Positions 23,127-30,627 of a stretch of DNA of 31,844 nt are shown here, piece by piece. The first letter of the stretch is position 1, and each line of letters starts with the position of its first letter. Where the stretch lies: assembly GCA_003524305.1 (NCBI GenBank), contig DQHW01000026.1, positions 3,789-35,632 of the forward strand. The letters run 5' to 3'. The notes beneath the pieces were generated by a model. That model did no database searches. It had not been told where the DNA came from and worked only from the letters and a program-made list of their open reading frames with translations. This stretch comes from Anaerolineaceae bacterium. Lineage in GTDB: Bacteria; Chloroflexota; Anaerolineae; Anaerolineales; Anaerolineaceae. Both the position numbers and the translations under genes were made by a program.

Positions 23127-23801
23127 TTAATTCCCGACAATCATGATGAATTCACCTTTGCGCGGACCGATCTGCTTGCGTACGGTTTCGGCTTCGCCGC
23201 GGTAGATGGTCTCGGTGGGCAAGGTCATGTCGTAACCCACGGTCACCCAGATACCCTTGCCAAAGACCTTGATCACGTCATCGAGCAGGGCGCCGAGGCG
23301 GTAGGGTGTATCCATGAGCACCACGGGGATGCGCAGAGTGCGGTAGCGGGTCAATTCGCTGCGACGTTTCTCGGGTTCACGCGAGAGAAAACCGGCAAAG
23401 ACGAATCGCCCCATTTTGAAGTCAAGTACTGAGAGTGCCGCCATCAGCGAGGATGCGCCCGGAATGGGCGAGACCGTCACTCCCGAACTGGACGCCAGTT
23501 GGATCAGGTAGGAACCGGGATCAGAAAACACGGGGGTACCGCAATCAGAGATCATGGCCAGGCTTTGGCCGTTGAGCAGCCGCACTAAAAGGTCCGCGGC
23601 GGCTTCTTCTTCGTTATGCTCGTTGAGCAAGGCAAGTTCCTTGCCCTCGATGCCCAGCTTTTTCAGCAGGGTGCTGCCCGGTTTGGCCTCTTCACAAACC
23701 ACTGCGTTGACGTTTTTCAAGATTTCAATGGCTCGCAGGGTGATATCCGCGTCGTTGCCGATGGGAGTCGCCACCACGTAGAGTGTTCCAAAGTTTTTCA
23801 T
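23127..23801 (-). CDS. RsmI-family SAM methyltransferase (short, divergent)
   Basis: A tetrapyrrole-methylase-fold protein of 224 residues resembling 16S rRNA C1402 2'-O-methyltransferase RsmI. Seen: GTLYVVATPIGNDADITLRAIEIL at the start, ISDCGTPVFSDPGSYLI in the SAM pocket, and SPIPGASSLMAALS. Differences from typical RsmI: the CEDTR..T motif reads CEEAKPGSTLL, SDAGTP reads SDCGTP, and the protein ends at about 224 residues rather than 270-290, lacking the small C-terminal domain. It may still be RsmI or a paralogue with another substrate; I therefore give no symbol. The ATG at 23801 has AAAGGA upstream; the frame is open to 23828 but without a site. Confidence 0.85.
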   Translation of the reverse strand: MKNFGTLYVVATPIGNDADITLRAIEILKNVNAVVCEEAKPGSTLLKKLGIEGKELALLNEHNEEEAAADLLVRLLNGQSLAMISDCGTPVFSDPGSYLIQLASSSGVTVSPIPGASSLMAALSVLDFKMGRFVFAGFLSREPEKRRSELTRYRTLRIPVVLMDTPYRLGALLDDVIKVFGKGIWVTVGYDMTLPTETIYRGEAETVRKQIGPRKGEFIMIVGN

Positions 23802-23902
23802 GTGTGTTCCTTTCAGATCCAAGGTCAATTTTACTTGATAAAAGGCAGAGAATCGTTATTCGTGAATCGTTATTGGTTATCCATATTGCGTTTTAGGCGA
23901 TT

Positions 23903-23971
23903 GGTGGGTTGAATCCCCAAAATCAATAAGCGATTATTCCTCGTCCCAGCAAGGGGATTCAACACCACCCT
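23903..23971. repeat. REP-like inverted repeat upstream of murJ
   Basis: GGTGGGTTGAATCCCC (23903-23918) and GGGGATTCAACACCACC (23953-23969) are imperfect inverted copies around a 34-base core. A further palindrome family, located between the divergent RsmI-family gene and murJ. Confidence 0.75.
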
Positions 23972-23990
23972 ACGAAAAAATGTTAGGCCA

Positions 23991-23999
23991 TGCTATGAT
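23991..23999 (+). promoter_or_regulatory. Candidate extended -10 promoter of murJ
   Basis: TGCTATGAT is an extended -10 (TGnTATGAT) 25 bases before the ATG at 24024. No convincing -35 box. Confidence 0.4.
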
Positions 24000-24023
24000 T
24001 AACCCACTTTTATAAAAGGTGGA

Positions 24024-25565
24024 ATGATGAAACTTTCCAAATTAACCAAGGTATCGTTCTTACTGGCCGGCATGTTCTTTCTGGATAAGGTGCTGGCTTT
24101 TGTGCGGCAAATTCTGATCGCGCGCCAGTTCGGCCTTTCATCAGAACTGGATGCTTTCAATGTAGCCAACAACATCCCTGACTTGCTCTTTGCGCTGATC
24201 TCGGGCGGCGCGCTGGCGATCGCCTTCATCCCCGTGCTCACGCAGGTGCTCACCCGCGACGGACAAGGTTCCGCGTGGAAGCTTTTCAGCCGCATAGCCA
24301 ACCTGGCTTTTTTGGTCACGGCGGGCATGGCCCTGGTCGTCGCGATCTTTGCTGGCGACATGGTCAGAGCCGAGATCGGCATCGCGCCCGGTTTTACCAC
24401 CGCACAGCAAGACCTGGTGATCAGGTTGATGCGTATGAACTTGATCGCCACCATGATCTTCTCAATCAGCGGATTGGTGATGGCCGGCTTGCAGGCTAAT
24501 CAACACTTTTTGCTGCCTGCGCTGGCGCCCATCTTCTATAATGTCGGTCAGATTATCGGTGTGACCATCCTGTCGCCTGAGAAGGGATACAGTCTCGGCC
24601 CCATCACCCTACCGGCGTTTGGATTAGGCGTGCAGGGTCTGGTTTACGGCGTGATCATCGGCGCCCTGCTGCACCTGGCGATCCAGATTCCGGGGCTGCT
24701 AAAATACAATTTCAAGTGGATTCCGAGCCTGGACCTGAAAAACGAAGACGTGCGCAAGGTCATCCGCCTGATGGGACCGCGCCTGGTGACCATGTTCATG
24801 ATCCAGCTTATATTCATCGTCCGCGACAACCTGGCTTCGCGCCTGGCCGAGGGTGCCGTAACCTCTCTGACCTACGGCTGGATGATCCAACAGGTTCCTG
24901 AAACGCTGATTGGTACGGCCATCGGCACTGCTTTGCTGCCAACCCTGTCAGAACATTTTTCAACAGATCAGAAAGCTGCCTTCTCAGAAACCATTCAGAA
25001 AGCACTCAAGGTGCTTATGGCGCTTACCCTTCCCATTGCTGCTGCGCTGGCCATCGGTTTGAAACCTTTGCTGGGGCTGGCCTTTGACTTTGGTGTGGAA
25101 GGCACCCGTCTGCTAAGTTGGGTAACAGCAGGCTTTTTGCTCGGTCTGCTCGGACATTCACTCAAAGAAGTTGGTGCGCGTTCCTTCTATGCCCGTCAGA
25201 ATGCCATAATCCCATTGATCACGGCCGGAATCAACCTTACGCTATACGCATTGATTGGATCGCTGCTTTACAAGCCCTTGGGTGCCGCAGGCATCGCCCT
25301 GACCGATTCGCTGGTGTTCTCTCTTGAAGCCGTACTTCTGTTAGTGCTGCTTAACCGCAAGATGGTGCCTACCATCAAGCTGGAATCCACCTGGGTACGC
25401 GCCCTGCTAGCCGCGACAACTGCGGGCCTGGTAACCTGGGGAAGCCTGGCATTTTTAACACCGAGAGTGCATCCGCTGATTGCCGGAGTGGTGCCAATGG
25501 TGCTGGGTTTTGCCGCCTCGCTGCCCTGGATCAAACGCGAATTGGCCTTGCTGCTAAAACTTTAA
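24024..25565 (+). CDS. murJ: MurJ, lipid II flippase
   Basis: A 513-residue integral membrane protein of the MOP superfamily with about 14 segments that moves lipid II across the membrane for peptidoglycan synthesis. Typical of MurJ/MviN: FLDKVLAFVRQILIARQFGLSSELDAFNVANNIPDLLF, LISGGALAIAFIPVL, LQANQHFLLPALAPIFYNVGQIIG and GPRLVTMFMIQLIFIVRDNLASRL; the Arg residues of the central cavity are kept. Two adjacent ATGs (24024, 24027) follow AAGGTGGA. The presence of a peptidoglycan flippase agrees with a cell wall in this lineage. The next gene starts 45 bases downstream. Confidence 0.96.
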   Translation: MMKLSKLTKVSFLLAGMFFLDKVLAFVRQILIARQFGLSSELDAFNVANNIPDLLFALISGGALAIAFIPVLTQVLTRDGQGSAWKLFSRIANLAFLVTAGMALVVAIFAGDMVRAEIGIAPGFTTAQQDLVIRLMRMNLIATMIFSISGLVMAGLQANQHFLLPALAPIFYNVGQIIGVTILSPEKGYSLGPITLPAFGLGVQGLVYGVIIGALLHLAIQIPGLLKYNFKWIPSLDLKNEDVRKVIRLMGPRLVTMFMIQLIFIVRDNLASRLAEGAVTSLTYGWMIQQVPETLIGTAIGTALLPTLSEHFSTDQKAAFSETIQKALKVLMALTLPIAAALAIGLKPLLGLAFDFGVEGTRLLSWVTAGFLLGLLGHSLKEVGARSFYARQNAIIPLITAGINLTLYALIGSLLYKPLGAAGIALTDSLVFSLEAVLLLVLLNRKMVPTIKLESTWVRALLAATTAGLVTWGSLAFLTPRVHPLIAGVVPMVLGFAASLPWIKRELALLLKL

Positions 25566-25597
25566 TAAAATTCAAATAAGAAGACTTTCAATTACGG

Positions 25598-25611
25598 TAT
25601 AATTATCGCCA
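25598..25611 (+). promoter_or_regulatory. Possible -10 box directly before an ATG (leaderless start?)
   Basis: TATAAT at 25598-25603 is eight bases before the ATG at 25611. No Shine-Dalgarno is present and the -35 is weak. A transcript would begin about at the ATG. Confidence 0.35.
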
Positions 25612-26846
25612 TGGCAAAAAAGAACCTTACTAAAAATCAAAATGAAGCGTTGGAATCCGTACCAGAAGAGACCAAACCGGTCAAAACTGGCAGGAAAATA
25701 TTTAAGGACAGCAAAGCGCCTGAAGTCTACAAAGATGGAGAATACATAGACGCCACCGTCCCTGTCAAAGTTACAGCCAGGAAAACACAAGTTGCAGAGA
25801 TGGAATCACCCACCCAGGTGGATGAATCCGCTGAACAGGCTGTTGTTGTTAAACCTGCCAAGGTGCGCCGCGCAAAATGGGTCTGGCTTGGAATTCTGAT
25901 CATGCTGGTGATCACAGCCATCGGCGCAGGCATTGGATACAGCGCAGCCTTGAAAGCCAGAATGACAGCCGAAACCAATCAAAGGCTTGAATTAGCCACG
26001 ACAAGTTTTGTTAAGGCTGAACGCGATCTTGCAAACGGCGATCTTCAAATGGCCAGCCAGCGGCTGCAATACATTATGACCATTTACCCTGCCTATCCCG
26101 GCCTTGAAGACAAGTTAAAAGAAGTTTTAACGGCCATTGCAATAGCCAACCCGGATGCCAATGCAGCACCACAGCCAACACCAGACGCAGCTTTTACACC
26201 CGTACCAACAAAAGACACATCTGAAGTTCGAGTATTATTGCCGCAAGCGCAGAACCAATTCAATTCCAACGATTGGAAAGGTCTTCTGGATACCATCAAC
26301 AAAATGCGCAACATCGATCCGAGCTATGAAGCGCTGACGGTGGATGGGCTCTACTTTTACGCGCTGCGCAATAACGGCATGGCCAAGATCAACGCCGGAC
26401 ACCTTGAAGTCGGTCTATATTATCTTGCAATGGCCGCCAGTATTGCCCCATTAGACCAGGATGCTTTATCACTAGCCAGTCTTGCGAGAATGTACCTGGA
26501 TGCCGAATCCTACTTTGGAATTGACTATTATAAATCCACTGAACTGCTAGCTGAAGTTGCCAAACAAGTACCCCATATGGTGGATGTATCAGGTATTACG
26601 GCCAAACAACGTTATGTCGAATCGATGATTGGAATTGGTGATTTATTGATGAAAGCATTGGATTATTGCAATGCAGCCGTCCAATATGATGCAACAAATA
26701 TCATACTTTCGTCAGAAGAATTGCTCGCAAAATTAATGCAGGCTCAAGAATACTGTGCCAATCCTCCAGCCATCCCCACCCCTACATTGGACCCGAACGC
26801 TCCTGAACCAACGCCTACACCTGATTCGTTCAATCCAACCGGTTAA
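25611..26846 (+). CDS. Single-pass membrane protein with TPR-like extracellular domain
   Basis: A 411-residue protein. Residues 1-85 are a charged cytoplasmic tail; about 86-112 is one membrane helix (WVWLGILIMLVITAIGAGIG); 115-185 is helical (TSFVKAERDLANGDLQMASQRLQYIMTIYPAYPGLEDKL); a Thr/Pro-rich linker follows at about 185-205; 205-380 contains further TPR-like helices (ALRNNGMAKINAGHLEVGLYYLAMAASIAPLDQDAL, LMKALDYCNAAVQYD); the C-terminus is again Thr/Pro-rich. No enzyme motif. It follows murJ by 45 bases and may be co-transcribed; a role in envelope assembly is suggested only by that. Family not recognised. Confidence 0.85.
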   Translation: MAKKNLTKNQNEALESVPEETKPVKTGRKIFKDSKAPEVYKDGEYIDATVPVKVTARKTQVAEMESPTQVDESAEQAVVVKPAKVRRAKWVWLGILIMLVITAIGAGIGYSAALKARMTAETNQRLELATTSFVKAERDLANGDLQMASQRLQYIMTIYPAYPGLEDKLKEVLTAIAIANPDANAAPQPTPDAAFTPVPTKDTSEVRVLLPQAQNQFNSNDWKGLLDTINKMRNIDPSYEALTVDGLYFYALRNNGMAKINAGHLEVGLYYLAMAASIAPLDQDALSLASLARMYLDAESYFGIDYYKSTELLAEVAKQVPHMVDVSGITAKQRYVESMIGIGDLLMKALDYCNAAVQYDATNIILSSEELLAKLMQAQEYCANPPAIPTPTLDPNAPEPTPTPDSFNPTG

Positions 26847-26881
26847 TACATAAACCCCTCAAATTTAGAAATAAATGCATA

Positions 26882-26917
26882 TTTCGGGAGTCAACAAAAT
26901 AGACTCCTGAAAGTTTT
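26882..26917 (+). terminator. Terminator of the murJ/TPR transcription unit
   Basis: TTTCGGGAGTC pairs with GACTCCTGAAA around nine bases, then GTTTT. It lies 35 bases after the stop. Confidence 0.75.
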
Positions 26918-26970
26918 AAAATGAAGCCCTCGCAGTTCAAAATACTGGGAGTGTTCCTTTACATGAGCAA

Positions 26971-27006
26971 AAATCGGAAATCTAAAAACAGATTTCCGAT
27001 TTTTTA
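26971..27006. terminator. Bidirectional terminator between convergent genes
   Basis: AAATCGGAAATC pairs with GATTTCCGATTT around TAAAAACA, with T runs outward on both strands. A third half, TTTTCCGATTTTTTTT (27010-27025), repeats the right arm and offers an alternative pairing. It can end the rimO transcript as well. Confidence 0.88.
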
Positions 27007-27031
27007 CTATTTTCCGATTTTTTTTGAGATT

Positions 27032-28363
27032 TCAGGAAATAAGTCTGCCAGTCAAGTCATGGATCATGGCGCCGTTGATCAGAACCGGCACAAGGCTGCC
27101 CACTTCAATATCGTTTTCAACAATAACCAGTCCGTCAATCTCGGGTGCATCCCTAAATGAGCGTCCAACAGAAATGCCGTCACCTTGCCCTTCAATCAAT
27201 ACAGTAAGGGGTTTGCCAATCCAGGCCTGGTTACGCATGAGTGAAATGCTTTCCTGCAAAGTCATCAACTCCAGCAATCGGGTTTGCTTGACTGCTTCAG
27301 AAACCGTATCGCCCAATGGTTCGCTGCTGGTTCCCGATTCAAATGAAAACGGAAAAGCTCCCACGTGATCAAACTGGATCTCGCGCATGAAATCTAGTAG
27401 CGTATTAAATTCAGAATCAGTTTCACCTGGGTAACCCACAATGAACGTGGTACGGATGGCGAGGTCAGGGATGGCCTTGCGCATCTTCTCAATCGTGCGT
27501 CGAACCCAATCCATATCTGCAGGGCGTTTCATGCGTTTTAGCACATCTGGATGGGCATGCTGCAAGGGGATGTCGAAATAAGGCAGGATTTGCTTTGAAT
27601 TGGCCATCAGGTCAATTAAACGATCAGTAACATAACCAGGGTATGAATAAAGAATTCTCACCCAAGGAATTCGCGGAATGTTGGGCAGCAATGCCTCAAG
27701 AAGTGCGGCAAGTCCGTCTTTCATACCCAGGTCAACTCCATAATCGGTGGTATCCTGGGCGATCAAGATCAATTCCTTGGTGCCTGAATTCTGCAAAATG
27801 ACGGCGTCTTCAATGATGGCTTCCATGGGCCGGCTGACGGTGGTTCCCTTTATCAGGGGTATGGAACAAAAGGCACAGGGTCTGCGGCAGCCGTCTGCGA
27901 TTTTTAGGTAGGCGCTTGCGCCTTGAACGGCAGCACGGACGACCCCCTTTTCATCCCTGCCAACGGTGGCTGATTCTGGAATATGGTATTGAGGTGCTCC
28001 TGCGGAAGTGTCTTTTAGGTTTTTGACCAGGTCAAGGATATCCATCCAACGGCGGGTGCCGATAAAACCGTCAATGCCATTGACAGAATTAACCATCAGT
28101 TCACGAGAACGTTCTGTCAAACATCCCGCTGCCACCAAAATTTGACCTGGCTTCTTTTTACCTGCCAGTTCTTGTAAGACTTCAATGGATTCCTGCCTGG
28201 CTGACTGGATAAATCCGCAGGTGTTGACAATCAACAATTCAGCATTATTGGGTTTCTCAACGGCTTGATACCCGTCTTCTTCAAGCAACACCGCCATGGA
28301 ATCTGAATCCACGGTGTTCTTGGCGCAACCCAATGAGGCTAAATAGAAAGTGTTTTTTTTCAT
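27032..28363 (-). CDS. rimO: RimO, ribosomal protein S12 methylthiotransferase
   Basis: Radical-SAM enzyme that methylthiolates a conserved Asp of ribosomal protein S12. The 443-residue protein has the three domains of the family: UPF0004 domain with cluster cysteines in SLGCAKNTVDSD (Cys13), NTCGFI (Cys49) and AAGCLTER (Cys80); the radical SAM core with CRRPCAFCSIP (CxxxCxxC) near residue 160 and IPLQHAHPDVLKRMKR; and a C-terminal TRAM domain. SLGCAKNxVDS distinguishes RimO from MiaB. The ATG overlaps the stop of the RodZ-like gene by four bases (ATGA), so the two are translationally coupled. Confidence 0.96.
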   Translation of the reverse strand: MKKNTFYLASLGCAKNTVDSDSMAVLLEEDGYQAVEKPNNAELLIVNTCGFIQSARQESIEVLQELAGKKKPGQILVAAGCLTERSRELMVNSVNGIDGFIGTRRWMDILDLVKNLKDTSAGAPQYHIPESATVGRDEKGVVRAAVQGASAYLKIADGCRRPCAFCSIPLIKGTTVSRPMEAIIEDAVILQNSGTKELILIAQDTTDYGVDLGMKDGLAALLEALLPNIPRIPWVRILYSYPGYVTDRLIDLMANSKQILPYFDIPLQHAHPDVLKRMKRPADMDWVRRTIEKMRKAIPDLAIRTTFIVGYPGETDSEFNTLLDFMREIQFDHVGAFPFSFESGTSSEPLGDTVSEAVKQTRLLELMTLQESISLMRNQAWIGKPLTVLIEGQGDGISVGRSFRDAPEIDGLVIVENDIEVGSLVPVLINGAMIHDLTGRLIS

Positions 28364-29775
28364 GGCCGGTAGGGCGTTACCGTGGGGGTTGCCGGAGTTG
28401 GCGTTATCGTAGGCGTCTCTGTTGGTCTCTGGGTATAAGTCGGCAGCATGGTGGATGTTGGCTGAGCGGTAACCTGTGGGGTTGCTGTGAGCATACTATC
28501 ACCAGTGAAATCCAAAGTTAGTGCTTGACCGCTGGTTCCTAGAATTCCAAGGTCCTGCTGGTTGTAATAAACTTGAATGGCAGCAGCATTACCCGTGGTG
28601 AGTGAAATTTTAGTAGAACCTGAAAATGGATATGGAACACCCGGTACTGTTCTGCCAACGAAGGCTTCCTTGCCGTCCACAATTACCTTTAAATACGCGC
28701 GCTGGTAAGCAACGGCAACCACCTGGATGGGTTTATTATCAACGGCTGATATAGTCGCCATCAAATCTACAGATGGCGTATTGATTGAAACTCCGCCAGT
28801 GGGTGTCACAGTAAATTGCGATTCAGGGGTAACCTGTTCAGTAAGCGACACCTGGGTGCCGGTTCCGATCAGGATATTGGCAATAGTATCAGGGGTGGGT
28901 TTTGCATTTGATTGTGAAGTACCAATTACCTGCAAGGCACCCCAAATGATTAATATGAACAAGACTGCAAATACACCGCCTCCTATGATCAGATCCGGGG
29001 TTAAATATCGGCGCCAGCCTGTAATAGGAGCGTTGAATTTTTTGATCTCGGGATTTTTCCTTTTAGCAAGGTCTTCCTCTGCCTTTTCAATGCGGCGCTG
29101 CTGCAACCCCTCGGCAAAACGAGTTTGCATCGGTTCGGGTTCAAGGTTCATGAAAGCGGCATAATTGTTGAGCATTCCGCGTCCTTGAACAGTGGACGGC
29201 AGATCATCCACCAGACCGTTTTCGAGAGCATAGATATACAGCTCACGGATCTTGATCTGGCGTTCAATATCGTAGCGTGAAAGACCTAAATCTTCGCGCT
29301 GCTGCTGAAGATCGGCCCCAATGGATTTGAATATGGCAGTCGAGACTTTTTCAGGAGTCTCTTCATGAACAACAGGGGTTTGCACAGGCTTGGGAGTTTT
29401 ATCGGATTTCTTTGACAAGTATTTCGTTGCAAAATCCAATACGTTTTTCTGTGATTCAACGGCAGGCTGATCCACGCAAGGTGCAACCGATTGAACAGGC
29501 TGTTCAACCGATTTATCCAACTCACCGACTTGATTAAGTGGTTTTTCAATTTGATGAAGCGGGTCAAAAATCTCAAGTGGATTGAGGCCCAGATAAGAAG
29601 CATACAATCGCACGAATCCGCGCAGTTGCGCTTGAGAAGAGATTGCCCCCATCCGATCTTCTTCGATCGCCTGAAGAAACTGAATGCGGATATTGGTCTC
29701 TTGAGCTGCCTGCTCAAGGGATAATTTCATTTCTTCACGTTTGTTGCGTAATGTTTGGCCTGACGAAATCGCCAT
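28360..29775 (-). CDS. RodZ-like protein with two HTH domains
   Basis: A 471-residue bitopic protein. Residues 8-70 are a RodZ-type HTH (TLRNKREEMKLSLEQAAQET, FVRLYASYLGLNP); about 150-215 is a second, similar HTH (LQQQREDLGLSRYDIERQ, LNNYAAFMNLEPEP); about 258-282 is the membrane helix (DLIIGGGVFAVLFILIIWGAL); a Thr-rich linker and a RodZ C-terminal-like DUF4115 domain follow (VAYQRAYLKVIVDGKEAF, GNAAAIQVYYNQQDLG), then a Thr/Pro-rich tail. RodZ links MreB to the cell wall; a single HTH is usual. No mreBCD genes are in the window. The start is uncertain: ATG 29775 fits the HTH spacing, GTG 29784 is possible, and neither has a good Shine-Dalgarno. It lies between rplI and rimO. Confidence 0.83.
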   Translation of the reverse strand: MAISSGQTLRNKREEMKLSLEQAAQETNIRIQFLQAIEEDRMGAISSQAQLRGFVRLYASYLGLNPLEIFDPLHQIEKPLNQVGELDKSVEQPVQSVAPCVDQPAVESQKNVLDFATKYLSKKSDKTPKPVQTPVVHEETPEKVSTAIFKSIGADLQQQREDLGLSRYDIERQIKIRELYIYALENGLVDDLPSTVQGRGMLNNYAAFMNLEPEPMQTRFAEGLQQRRIEKAEEDLAKRKNPEIKKFNAPITGWRRYLTPDLIIGGGVFAVLFILIIWGALQVIGTSQSNAKPTPDTIANILIGTGTQVSLTEQVTPESQFTVTPTGGVSINTPSVDLMATISAVDNKPIQVVAVAYQRAYLKVIVDGKEAFVGRTVPGVPYPFSGSTKISLTTGNAAAIQVYYNQQDLGILGTSGQALTLDFTGDSMLTATPQVTAQPTSTMLPTYTQRPTETPTITPTPATPTVTPYRP

Positions 29776-29796
29776 AATTTTCACTTTTTTACTAAA

Positions 29797-29833
29797 GACC
29801 GGTCAGCCAGCCGTGAGGCTGAACTGGCCGGTC
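29797..29833 (-). terminator. Inverted repeat between rplI and the RodZ-like gene
   Basis: GACCGGCCAG and CTGACCGGTC (minus strand) with inner AGCC/GGCT form a strong hairpin followed by TTTAGT only. It may be a weak terminator or a processing site separating rplI from the downstream genes. Confidence 0.55.
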
Positions 29834-29858
29834 ATATTGATCGTCTGGAACTTGAATA

Positions 29859-30515
29859 TTATTCCGTAGCGGCTTCAGGAGCTTCTTCTGCAGCGGGTGC
29901 TTCAACAACAGGTTCTTCTGCAACAACTGTTTCAACAACAGGTGTCTCTTCAACAACTGCTTCAACAACAGGTTCTTCTGCAACAACAGTATCAACAACG
30001 GTGGCTCCAACCTCAGGTTCGGCAGCTTTTTCAACTTTTGCTTTAGACTTGCTGTCTTTGAGGGTGGATTCACCTTCACGAGAAACGACAACTTTGACTT
30101 TCGGATTGAGGTCGATGGTCAAACGAACGGTGGCGTGATGTTCGCCAAGGTTGCGAATGGGTTCGGATTCGATCTGGTGTCGTTCGATCTTGGTGCCCAT
30201 TTTTTGGTTCAAGGCATCAGCAACCATCTGGGAGGTAATGGAACCATACAGTTTGCCGGTTTCACCAGCTTTGGTAACGAAGGAAAGCTCAACACCTTCC
30301 AATTGTTCGGCAAGTCCACTCATTTCCTGGTTCAAAGCAGCGCGCATGACTGCAGCTTTGGAGCGGATGCGATCCACTGTGGATAAAGCGCCCGGGGTGG
30401 CCAAGACAGCCAATCCTTGCGGGAGAAGGAAGTTGCGGCCAAAACCATCAGCGACTTTCTTGACATCGCCGGCATGACCCAGTTTGTAAACATCTTTGAT
30501 CAATAATACTTTCAT
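29859..30515 (-). CDS. rplI: Ribosomal protein bL9 with long acidic C-terminal tail
   Basis: Large-subunit protein bL9. Residues 1-148 are normal: MKVLLIKDVYKLGHAGDVKKVADGFGRNFLLPQGLA, a long connecting helix and the C-terminal domain (GKLYGSITSQMVADAL, NLGEHHATVRLTIDLNPKVKV). A further 70 residues follow (SKSKAKVEKAAEPE, then repeated VVxxxVVEEPVVE units and PAAEEAPEAATE), making 218 residues in place of about 150. The tail is Glu/Val/Ala-rich and low in complexity. The ATG at 30515 follows AAAGGG; the frame to 30542 has no site. A near-consensus promoter lies upstream, and the gene is probably the first of rplI-rodZ-like-rimO. Confidence 0.94.
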   Translation of the reverse strand: MKVLLIKDVYKLGHAGDVKKVADGFGRNFLLPQGLAVLATPGALSTVDRIRSKAAVMRAALNQEMSGLAEQLEGVELSFVTKAGETGKLYGSITSQMVADALNQKMGTKIERHQIESEPIRNLGEHHATVRLTIDLNPKVKVVVSREGESTLKDSKSKAKVEKAAEPEVGATVVDTVVAEEPVVEAVVEETPVVETVVAEEPVVEAPAAEEAPEAATE

Positions 30516-30571
30516 TTTCAAGCCCTTTCGAGATAGATTCACGCGAAGGGTACAACGCGCGTCAATTTAAA

Positions 30572-30600
30572 ATTTTACCCTATGCAGGAAGATTGGTCAA
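30572..30600 (-). promoter_or_regulatory. rplI promoter
   Basis: On the minus strand TTGACC, a 17-base spacer and TAAAAT, the same boxes and spacing as the tRNA-Glu promoter. It lies about 57 bases before the rplI ATG and 28 bases beyond the end of the kinase-like gene. Confidence 0.85.
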
Positions 30601-30627
30601 TGAAACATGACCTTATTGAAAATTGCT

